10,689 nucleotides of DNA from Solirubrobacterales bacterium. GTDB lineage: Bacteria > Actinomycetota > Thermoleophilia > Solirubrobacterales > Solirubrobacteraceae. The stretch is taken from NCBI GenBank assembly GCA_003134675.1, contig PLBZ01000045.1, positions 10,171-20,859 of the forward strand. Direction: 5' to 3'. Shown piece after piece: positions 5,763 through 10,689 of this stretch. The notes beneath the pieces were generated by a model. The model saw nothing but the letters and a program-made list of their open reading frames with translations. It had not been told where the DNA came from and did no database searches. The position numbers were made by a program, and so were the translations under genes. Within the stretch, counting starts at the first letter, position 1. Each line of letters starts with the position of its first letter.

Positions 5763-6116
5763 ATGTCCGTCGATTTGGAACTCTCCCCCAAGCAGAAGCG
5801 AGCGGCCGGTGAGCGCTGCTGCGAGCCCGTGGTCTACCCAGATGTGCAGCGCGACCACGCGCTGCGCATGGCTGAGGTCGCGAAGGCCCTCGGCGACCCG
5901 ATCCGGTTGCAGCTGGTCGATGTCCTGCACAAACATGCAGGCAAGGTCTGCGTGTGCGAGCTCGTGCCGCTGTTCGACATCTCCCAACCCACGCTCTCCC
6001 ACCACCTGAAGAAGTTGCGCGACGCGGGGATCGTGGACTCCGAGCGCCAGGGCCTGTGGGCCTACTACTACGTGATTCCCGACGCGCTGGAGGAGCTATC
6101 CGCATGGCTGAGCTGA
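5763..6116 (+). CDS. arsR: ArsR/SmtB-family arsenite-responsive repressor
   Basis: This 117-residue winged-helix dimeric repressor shows the family order: helix ALGDPIRLQLVDVL (about 42-55), the metalloid site KVCVCELVPLF with C63 and C65 at the start of the recognition region, then the DNA-reading helix SQPTLSHHLKKLRDAGIV (74-91) and the wing ERQGLWAYYYV. The CVC pair is the classical As(III)/Sb(III) site of E. coli-type ArsR. An additional cysteine pair C19/C20 near the N-terminus may supply a third thiolate. Binding of arsenite should release the operator in the 72-bp gap it shares with aqpS-arsC. The ATG follows a TATATG box by 7 nt with no Shine-Dalgarno, suggesting a leaderless message. 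bcp begins 35 bp downstream on the same strand but has its own hexamer. Confidence 0.92.
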   Translation: MSVDLELSPKQKRAAGERCCEPVVYPDVQRDHALRMAEVAKALGDPIRLQLVDVLHKHAGKVCVCELVPLFDISQPTLSHHLKKLRDAGIVDSERQGLWAYYYVIPDALEELSAWLS

Positions 6117-6139
6117 CGCGGGATCGCGGGCGAGGCGGC

Positions 6140-6145
6140 TAGGAT
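6140..6145 (+). promoter_or_regulatory. Putative -10 box upstream of bcp
   Basis: TAGGAT ends 6 nt before the ATG at 6152, the same geometry as at fpg and the flippase gene. AGGAT could also serve as a weak Shine-Dalgarno, so the assignment is uncertain. bcp could equally be read from arsR transcripts. Confidence 0.3.
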
Positions 6146-6151
6146 CCGAGC

Positions 6152-6628
6152 ATGATCGAGCAAGGAGACCGGGCTCCAGACTTCGAGCTGCCCGACCAGG
6201 ACGGGCGGGCGGTGAAGCTCTCGGACTTTCGCGGCCAGCCGGTGGTCATCTACTTTTACCCGAAGGCAGATACCCCTGGCTGTACCGTGCAGGCCTGTGG
6301 TGTGCGCGACCATCGCGCCGACTACGCGAAGGTAGGGTCGACCGTGCTGGGCATCTCCCCCGACCCGGTGGCGAAGGTGAAGAAGTTTCACGAGAAGTTC
6401 GACCTGAACTTCCCGCTGCTCGCCGACGAGGATCACGCGATTACCGAGCGCTACGGCGTCTGGGCGCAGAAGAGTATGTACGGGAAAAGTTATATGGGCG
6501 CAGAGCGAACCACGTTCATCATCGACTCAGCTGGGAAGGTCGCCGAGGTCCTGCGCAAGGTCAGGCCGGCCGAGCACGACGAGCTGGTGCTGGCAGCGCT
6601 GCAGGAGGTGAGCCCGCCGGTGGCCTAG
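6152..6628 (+). CDS. bcp: Thioredoxin-dependent peroxiredoxin, Bcp/PrxQ type
   Basis: This 158-residue cytosolic peroxidase reduces hydrogen peroxide and organic hydroperoxides. The thioredoxin fold begins GDRAPDFELPDQDG, and YFYPKADTPGCTVQACGVRD carries the peroxidatic C44 and, five residues on, C49, the usual resolving cysteine of PrxQ/Bcp on the same helix. Downstream, NFPLLADEDHAITERYGVW and the TTFIIDSAGKV strand are typical of the family, and the full length is standard. It sits between arsR (35 bp upstream) and the flippase gene (20 bp downstream) on one strand. Protection from oxidative stress caused by arsenite would fit, but the link is only positional. Confidence 0.93.
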   Translation: MIEQGDRAPDFELPDQDGRAVKLSDFRGQPVVIYFYPKADTPGCTVQACGVRDHRADYAKVGSTVLGISPDPVAKVKKFHEKFDLNFPLLADEDHAITERYGVWAQKSMYGKSYMGAERTTFIIDSAGKVAEVLRKVRPAEHDELVLAALQEVSPPVA

Positions 6629-6635
6629 GCCTCCG

Positions 6636-6641
6636 TACGCT
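6636..6641 (+). promoter_or_regulatory. Putative -10 box of a leaderless promoter for the flippase-like gene
   Basis: TACGCT ends 7 nt before the GTG at 6649 (TACGCT-TGAGGTC-GTG), in the 20-bp gap after bcp. The layout closely matches fpg (TACGAT-GAGGGCG-ATG). GAGG is only 2 nt from the start codon, so it is not a usual ribosome site. Confidence 0.4.
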
Positions 6642-6648
6642 TGAGGTC

Positions 6649-7731
6649 GTGCCCGCGCTGCTTGCGTCAACTTCGATAGGCCACAGCCTCGATGCGTTCT
6701 TCGAAGCGGTCGGGCAGTTCTTCTCCGATCTGGCGGCGGTTCATTGGGGGGCGCTGGCTCTAGGACTGGCCTTCTTCGGGCTGAACCTGACGTTGCGCTC
6801 GCGCGCGTTCTTCCACAGCCTGCGAGCCGCATATCCCGCGGTCGGCTTTCGCTGGCGGCGTATCTGGGGGGCATACTTCGCCGCGGTCGGCTTCAACAAC
6901 GTGGTTCCCGCGCGCGGTGGTGATGTGATCAAGCTGTTCCTCGCGCGCTCCTCGATCCCGGGGTCGAGCTATCCGACGGTGGCGGCCGCGTTCTTCGTGG
7001 AGTCGGTGTTCGACGTGAGCGTGGGTGTGCTCGTGCTGATCTTCGCGTTCACTCAAGGTGTGTTTCCCAAGCCCCCGGACTTCTCCAAGTTGAACTCGTT
7101 TGACATCTCTTACCTGGCCGAGCATTTCCGCTTCACGCTGTTCCTGATCACGGCGCTGACGATTCTCGGGCTGGTCTCTTTCGCGCTGCTGTCGGTGCGT
7201 GCGCGCGCGTTCTGGGCACGCGTGCGTCAGGGCGTGACGATCCTCTCAGACCGGCCTCGTTATCTACGCGAGGTCGCAACGCTTCAGGTGCTTGGATGGA
7301 TGTGCCGGTTCGCCGCGTTCTGGTTTTTGCTCGAGGCTTTCCGCGTCGGTGGCTCGGTGAGGAACGTGCTGCTCGTCTTTGGGGTGAATCAGGTGGCGGG
7401 CGCGGTGCCGTTCACGCCGGGCGGAGCTGGCGTGCAGCAGGCGCTGCTCGTGAAGGTCTTCTCGACATCCGCGCCGACGGCGGTGGTGGCGGCCTATTCG
7501 GTCGGCCAGCAGCTTGCGATCGCCACGTTCACCGCGCTCGTGGGCCTCGGGGCGGTGGTCTTCATCTTCCGCTTTCGCTCCTTCAAGGAGGTGCTCCACG
7601 CCGGACGTGCCTCACGCGATGCAGAGCGGGCGGCCGAGCGCGCCGGGGTGTTGCTGGACGAGGATCCTCCGCTGCAGCCGCCAGACCCTCGGGGGGGTGG
7701 GCGATCGAAAAGCTTGCGTGCGCGCTACTGA
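6649..7731 (+). CDS. UPF0104/LPG-synthase-TM-type flippase-like membrane protein
   Basis: This 360-residue integral membrane protein has about eight hydrophobic helices. It shows the two signature loops of the YbhN/AglD/MprF-N family: NNVVPARGGDVIKLFL (about 83-98, with RGGD at 89-92) and GAVPFTPGGAGVQQALLV (about 251-268, PGGAG at 257-261). Members are thought to move lipids or lipid-linked sugars between membrane leaflets. No lysyl-transferase domain follows, so it is not a full MprF. The cytoplasmic tail (about 310-360) is charged and proline-rich. The start is GTG at 6649. The gene follows bcp by 20 bp and its stop overlaps the convergent small gene by 7 bp. The lipid substrate is unknown. 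Confidence 0.85.
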   Translation: MPALLASTSIGHSLDAFFEAVGQFFSDLAAVHWGALALGLAFFGLNLTLRSRAFFHSLRAAYPAVGFRWRRIWGAYFAAVGFNNVVPARGGDVIKLFLARSSIPGSSYPTVAAAFFVESVFDVSVGVLVLIFAFTQGVFPKPPDFSKLNSFDISYLAEHFRFTLFLITALTILGLVSFALLSVRARAFWARVRQGVTILSDRPRYLREVATLQVLGWMCRFAAFWFLLEAFRVGGSVRNVLLVFGVNQVAGAVPFTPGGAGVQQALLVKVFSTSAPTAVVAAYSVGQQLAIATFTALVGLGAVVFIFRFRSFKEVLHAGRASRDAERAAERAGVLLDEDPPLQPPDPRGGGRSKSLRARY

Positions 7732-7997
7732 AGACCCTCGCGCGCCTCGCGCACGAGGGTCACTGCCTCGGGGAACACGCGGGCCATCACCGTGCGGATC
7801 TGCTCGGCCTGGGCCTCGGCATTGCCCTGCAGGTTGACGCGCTCCACGGCGGCGACGGTCATGTCGACCGCGAGCTTGATCGCGTTGTCCGCCCAGGCCA
7901 GGCGCTGATTGCCCTGCATCTGCTCGGCGAACTCCGCCAAGCGTCGTTGAAGCTCCTCGGGATCGCCGAACAGATCTCCCAGGCCACCGCTCTCCAT
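7725..7997 (-). CDS. Small helical hypothetical protein (90 aa)
   Basis: I do not recognise a named family. The protein starts MESGGLGDLFGDPEELQRRL and is predicted to be almost entirely helical and soluble, with amphipathic segments (EELQRRLAEFAEQMQG, then NAIKLAVDMTVAAVERVN and QAEQIRTVMARVFPEAVTLVREAREGLQ). It has no cysteine and no signal peptide. The ATG at 7997 is chosen over the in-frame ATG at 8075. It has TACGAT 6 nt upstream, and the longer form would run through the divergent gene's start and add unlike, cysteine-containing sequence. It converges with the flippase gene, overlapping by 7 bp, and diverges from the membrane-protein gene with 39 bp between start codons. Its coding status rests on codon-phase bias and the clean start signal. 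Confidence 0.6.
   Translation of the reverse strand: MESGGLGDLFGDPEELQRRLAEFAEQMQGNQRLAWADNAIKLAVDMTVAAVERVNLQGNAEAQAEQIRTVMARVFPEAVTLVREAREGLQ
7733..7761 (+). terminator. Strong hairpin just after the flippase stop
   Basis: GACCCTCG (7733-7740) and CGAGGGTC (7754-7761) form a perfect 8-bp stem. The loop contains a further CGCG/CGCG stem (7741-7744 with 7748-7751). It begins 2 nt after the flippase TGA. No T-tract follows, so it may stop or stabilise the transcript rather than act as a classical intrinsic terminator. It lies inside the 3' end of the opposite-strand small gene. Confidence 0.4.
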
Positions 7998-8003
7998 TGG
8001 GTC

Positions 8004-8027
8004 ATCGTAGCGTCGAGAACATAGACT
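8004..8027. promoter_or_regulatory. Back-to-back -10 boxes for divergent genes
   Basis: In the 39 bp between two divergent start codons, TACGAT on the minus strand (8009-8004) lies 6 nt before the ATG at 7997. TAGACT on the plus strand (8022-8027) lies 9 nt before the ATG at 8037. Any -35 elements would fall within the opposite gene's promoter or coding start. Confidence 0.4.
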
Positions 8028-8036
8028 GCCCTGCCG

Positions 8037-8966
8037 ATGCCCAGCGCAAGTGAGATCTCCGAGCAGGTTGCTCACGAGTCCGATCGGCGTCGACGACTCA
8101 GCGTCCCGGCCTTTGCCGCGGGGTTTCTTTACCTGCTGAGCGGGATCATCATCAGCTCGACGCTGAGCGGTGCCCCGACCGTGGGGCTGCTGGAGGGCCT
8201 GGAATCCGCGCTGTCAGGTGTTGCCAGCCCGGCCGTGAGCCCGCGCGCGGCCGAGGTCAGGTTCATCAGCCACCACGCCCTTCCCCTAGTCGCCGGCAGC
8301 GTGCTCGCCGGGATCGCGATCGGCGTGCTCACGCTGGTCCTGCTGCTGCTCATCGACGCGACTCGCTTTCGCCGGCCCGAGAGCTGGTCGGCGGCCCGTC
8401 CGCTGGTCCTCTTCGGCGGGGTGGCGGTCGCGCTGGTCAGCATCGGCCATCAGGTCCTCAGCGCGATCCTTACGCACCGCTTCGTGGGGGGTCACGACTT
8501 CTCCAACCATGCGGTCGATCTCGCCCTCACGAAGGGCACCGCGAACGTGATCAGCGACTACCTCGATCTGCTGGCGGGGCTCGCGCTCGCGGCGGGGATG
8601 ATCGCGACGATGGTGGGCGCGATGCGCGTCGGCCTGCTCACGCGCTGGGTGGGGGTGCTGGGCATCTTCACCGGTGTGCTGATCTTCCTGCCGATCGGCG
8701 GAGCGACGCTCGAGGTCGTGCCGGCCTTCTGGTTGGTGGCGATGGGCCTCCTGTACGCCGAACGCTGGCCGAATGGCGACCCGCCGGCATGGACCTCGGG
8801 GGAGGCGCGCCCGTGGCCGACCCGGGCAGATCAGCGCGCCGCCGCCCAAGCCGGCGAGGGGGGTGCGCTTGCGGTGGCAGGAGCGGATGTTGCGCCGGCG
8901 CCGGCGCAGCCTGTCTCCGGCGGCTCCTCGCGCAAGCGCCGCCGCAAGCGCGGCGCCCGCGGCTGA
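8037..8966 (+). CDS. Conserved six-pass membrane protein with basic C-terminal tail
   Basis: This 309-residue protein has a charged N-terminus (ESDRRRRLS), six hydrophobic helices (about 22-44, 82-106, 122-146, 175-197, 203-222, 225-241), then PPAWTSGEARPWPTRADQRA and a low-complexity Ala/Pro tail ending in SSRKRRRKRGARG. I recognise this layout (DATRFRRPE loop after helix 2, MRVGLLTRWVG before helix 5, ERWPNGDPPAW after helix 6, Lys/Arg tail) as a membrane family frequent in Solirubrobacterales-like Actinomycetota. It has no assigned function, and no catalytic or transport motif is evident. The poly-basic tail should be cytoplasmic and could bind nucleic acid or membrane phosphates. The ATG at 8037 is the first in frame. 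A TAGACT box is 9 nt upstream. Confidence 0.75.
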   Translation: MPSASEISEQVAHESDRRRRLSVPAFAAGFLYLLSGIIISSTLSGAPTVGLLEGLESALSGVASPAVSPRAAEVRFISHHALPLVAGSVLAGIAIGVLTLVLLLLIDATRFRRPESWSAARPLVLFGGVAVALVSIGHQVLSAILTHRFVGGHDFSNHAVDLALTKGTANVISDYLDLLAGLALAAGMIATMVGAMRVGLLTRWVGVLGIFTGVLIFLPIGGATLEVVPAFWLVAMGLLYAERWPNGDPPAWTSGEARPWPTRADQRAAAQAGEGGALAVAGADVAPAPAQPVSGGSSRKRRRKRGARG

Positions 8967-8973
8967 CAGGTTT

Positions 8974-9034
8974 GCTTGTAGATGATTAGGTTGCCAGGCG
9001 TCCGGGTAACAATCATCATTAGCTGGCTACAAGC
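8974..9034. promoter_or_regulatory. Long interrupted inverted repeat upstream of the acetate transporter
   Basis: GCTTGTAG (8974-8981) pairs with CTACAAGC (9027-9034). The adjoining ATGATT (8982-8987) pairs with AATCAT (9011-9016), leaving a 10-base bulge on the right arm. GTT near 8990-8992 faces AAC near 9008-9010. As RNA this would form a 14-bp stem-loop leader. As DNA it is a pair of nested operator-like dyads. A plausible promoter, TTGCCA (8991-8996), 17 bp, CATCAT (9014-9019), lies inside it. The region is AT-richer than its surroundings, as expected for a regulatory gap. No named riboswitch is recognised. Confidence 0.5.
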
Positions 9035-9082
9035 ATCGTCTGTGCCGCTCAGGCATTGGGTGGCCATGAAGAGGAGGCTTTC

Positions 9083-9721
9083 ATGGAGGCTGCGAGGATT
9101 CAGGGTCAAGATCCAACGCGTGGTGAGGGTGAGCGCGCGCCTGTCGTAGGGGGGTGGAAACCGGCCGATCCCGGACCACTGGGGCTCGCCGCATTCGCGA
9201 TGACCACGTTTGTGCTTTCGATGTTCAACTCGAATCTCGTCGACAGCAGGGGGCTGCCGGTCGTGCTCGGCTTGGCTCTGGCCTACGGCGGGATCGTGCA
9301 GCTGCTCGCCGGCATGTGGGAGTTCCGTACCGGGAACACGTTCGGTGCGGTCGCGTTCTGCTCCTTTGGCGCCTTCTGGATCTCGTTCTGGGCCCTGAAT
9401 GTGTTCTACGCCAAGGGAATCACCGGCAACGTCGGCCATGCGGTCGGCGTGTACCTGTGGGCGTGGGCAATCTTCACCGCTTACATGACGATTGCCGCGC
9501 TGCGTGTCAGCGGGGCGGTGCTGCTCGTGTTCGTGCTGCTGACGGTCACGTTCATCCTGCTGGCGATCGGCGCCTCGGGCGCGCATGAAACGCTCACCCA
9601 CTGGGGCGGCTACCTCGGGCTCGCCACCGCTGCGGCGGCCTGGTACGCGTCGGCTGCGGCCGTTACGAACTCGACCTTTGGCCGCACGGTCATGCCCGTG
9701 ATGCCGTTGGGCAGGCGGTGA
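9083..9721 (+). CDS. satP: Acetate/succinate transporter, SatP (YaaH/GPR1/FUN34) family
   Basis: This 212-residue, six-helix inner-membrane protein should import acetate (or succinate) with protons. The family motif normally written NPAPLGL appears as DPGPLGLAAFAMTTF (29-43) at the start of helix 1. AGMWEFRTGNTFGAVAFCSFGAFW (76-99) matches the second conserved block of YaaH proteins. The N-terminal 28 residues are polar and cytoplasmic. The ATG at 9083 is chosen because AGGAGG (9072-9077) lies 5 nt upstream. An in-frame TTG at 9056 has no such support. acs follows after 141 bp on the same strand, so uptake and activation of acetate are adjacent and probably co-regulated from the inverted-repeat region upstream. 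Confidence 0.9.
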   Translation: MEAARIQGQDPTRGEGERAPVVGGWKPADPGPLGLAAFAMTTFVLSMFNSNLVDSRGLPVVLGLALAYGGIVQLLAGMWEFRTGNTFGAVAFCSFGAFWISFWALNVFYAKGITGNVGHAVGVYLWAWAIFTAYMTIAALRVSGAVLLVFVLLTVTFILLAIGASGAHETLTHWGGYLGLATAAAAWYASAAAVTNSTFGRTVMPVMPLGRR

Positions 9722-9862
9722 GATCGGCGGCGCGTGAGATCGCGCGATGAGATTGAGGTGCGCGAGACGGCACGGTGAGACGAGGAGGTGTAGAACGGTA
9801 CCCGTGTCGGATCGGGCGCTCGTCGCGGACGCGCACAACTTCGAGCAGAGAGGTCGTAGAGC
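9722..9862 (+). other. satP-acs intergenic region with short repeats and orphan Shine-Dalgarno
   Basis: This 141-bp gap holds GTGAGATCG twice (9718-9726 and 9734-9742), a related ATGAGAT copy at 9747-9753, and a perfect 10-bp palindrome, ATCGCGCGAT (9739-9748). AGGAGGTG (9783-9790) looks like a strong ribosome site, but no start codon lies 5-10 nt after it. The next GTG (9804) is 15 nt from AGGAGG, and its frame runs into acs out of phase. No convincing separate gene is seen. The acs ribosome site is GAGAGG (9848-9853). Confidence 0.4.
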
Positions 9863-10689
9863 ATGGCAACTGAACACGAGTCGGCAATCGGCGACGCGCT
9901 CGACCGCGAGCTCGCTGGGCTGCTCGATGTCGAGATGTTCGACCCGCCGGCTGAGTTTCGCGAGCGCGCGCTGCTGAGCGACCCCGCGGTCTACGAGCAG
10001 GCGGCGCGCGATCCCCAGGCATGGTGGGTCGAGCAGGCTGAGCGGCTGGATTGGTTTCAGAAGTGGGACACCGTGCTCGACGACTCCAACCCGCCGTTCT
10101 ACAAGTGGTTCACAGGCGGCAAGCTCAACGTGTCCCAGAACTGCCTCGATCGTCACGTCGAGGCGGGCCGGGGCGAGCGCGTCGCATTCCACTGGCGTGG
10201 GGAGGACGGCTCCGAGCGCGACATCACCTACGCCGAGTTGCTGGCTGAGGTCAAGCGCTTCGCCAGCGCCCTGAAGGACCTAGGCGTACGGCAGGGCGAC
10301 GTGGTGGGGATCTACCTGCCGATGATTCCCGAGGTCGTCGTCTCGATGCTCGCCTGCGCGCGCATTGGCGCCCCGCACAACGTCGTCTTCGGCGGCTTCT
10401 CCGCCGAGGCCGTGCGCGAGCGGATGGAGTTCTCCGAAGCTAAGGTCCTGATCACCGCCGACGGCGCCGCGCGCAAGGGTAAGACGGCCGCGGTGAAGGA
10501 CCGCGTCGACGAGGTGATGGGAGATCTGGCCACGCTCGAGAAGATCGTCGTCGTCAAGAGCAAGGGGACGCCTTGTGAGATGCAAGAGGGGCGCGACGTC
10601 TTCTACCACGAGATCTGTGCAGTCGCCGATCCTGAGTGCCCGGCCGAGCCGCTGGATGCCGAGCACCCGCTCTACATCCTCTACACCTC
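9863..10689 (+). CDS. acs: Acetyl-CoA synthetase (AMP-forming), N-terminal part; runs off right edge
   Basis: The visible 275 codons encode the N-terminal domain of an ACS-type adenylating enzyme, which converts acetate, ATP and CoA to acetyl-CoA, AMP and PPi. Recognisable family blocks are WFQKWDTVLDDSNPPFYKWF (64-83), the LNVSQNCLDRHVE segment (88-100), RDITYAELLAEVKRFASAL, and GIYLPMIPEVVVSMLACARIGAPHNVVFGGFSAEAVRERM (149-188). In Acs the last block is usually HSVVFGGFS. The window ends at YILYT, just where the ATP-binding TSGxTGKPKG loop should begin, so the catalytic motifs and regulatory lysine cannot be checked. The ATG at 9863 has GAGAGG 9 nt upstream and gives the usual Acs N-terminal length. 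Coupling with satP supports acetate as substrate; propionate is possible. Confidence 0.92.
   Translation, partial: MATEHESAIGDALDRELAGLLDVEMFDPPAEFRERALLSDPAVYEQAARDPQAWWVEQAERLDWFQKWDTVLDDSNPPFYKWFTGGKLNVSQNCLDRHVEAGRGERVAFHWRGEDGSERDITYAELLAEVKRFASALKDLGVRQGDVVGIYLPMIPEVVVSMLACARIGAPHNVVFGGFSAEAVRERMEFSEAKVLITADGAARKGKTAAVKDRVDEVMGDLATLEKIVVVKSKGTPCEMQEGRDVFYHEICAVADPECPAEPLDAEHPLYILYT

Noticed and set aside
7998..8075. 26-residue N-terminal extension of the small minus-strand protein
   Set aside because: It would overlap the start of the divergent membrane-protein gene and has no start signal, whereas the ATG at 7997 has a TACGAT box.
9056..9082. TTG start for the acetate transporter
   Set aside because: No ribosome site precedes it, while the ATG at 9083 has AGGAGG at ideal spacing.
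9066..9149. 27-codon Arg-rich reading frame overlapping the satP start
   Set aside because: Its codons include the satP ribosome site itself (AGG AGG), there is no ribosome site of its own, and the composition looks accidental.
8831..10192. 453-codon minus-strand frame over satP and acs
   Set aside because: It crosses two well-supported plus-strand genes and a regulatory gap, and its translation has no domain and a composition typical of a shadow frame.

Overview
The window is high-GC DNA with dense short-gap gene packing and Actinomycetota-type features. The protein styles point to Thermoleophilia, probably Solirubrobacterales. The clearest hints are a conserved six-pass membrane protein with a basic lysine/arginine tail (8037-8966), a divergent Fpg-type glycosylase, and an APC permease N-terminus of the type common in that group. 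This taxonomic call is an inference from pattern recognition, not from a search.

Layout, left to right. A partial amino-acid permease leaves the left edge on the minus strand (1-158). It is divergent from a plus-strand NAD(P)-dependent aldehyde dehydrogenase (349-1911). The space between them holds four back-to-back perfect 24-bp palindromes (184-280), the most unusual structure in the window. Converging on the dehydrogenase is a two-gene minus-strand operon: an aminoglycoside-phosphotransferase-fold kinase (2543-3634) followed by a HAD hydrolase (1915-2556), coupled by a 14-bp overlap. These two domains are fused in the animal enzyme ACAD10. Divergent from the operon is an Fpg/Nei DNA glycosylase (3706-4551).

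The centre is a compact arsenic detoxification locus. arsR (5763-6116, plus) is divergent from aqpS-arsC (5690-4576, minus). The arsenite exit route is an aquaporin rather than an ArsB or Acr3 pump, and the two minus-strand genes share an ATGA stop/start. Overlapping promoters and dyads fill the 72-bp arsR/aqpS gap. Next come a Bcp-type peroxiredoxin (6152-6628) and a UPF0104/flippase-like membrane protein (6649-7731).

The right third holds a small helical hypothetical protein (7725-7997, minus), the six-pass membrane protein divergent from it, and then an acetate unit: a SatP/YaaH-type acetate transporter (9083-9721) followed by acetyl-CoA synthetase (9863 to the right edge). These should import acetate and activate it to acetyl-CoA.

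A recurring sequence theme is a TANNNT hexamer, often exactly TACGAT or TACGCT, lying 6-7 nt before a start codon, with no well-placed Shine-Dalgarno. It occurs at the permease, fpg, flippase and small hypothetical genes, with looser versions at arsR and bcp. This suggests that many genes here are transcribed as leaderless mRNAs. Other genes (aldehyde dehydrogenase, HAD hydrolase, acetate transporter) instead carry strong Shine-Dalgarno sequences.
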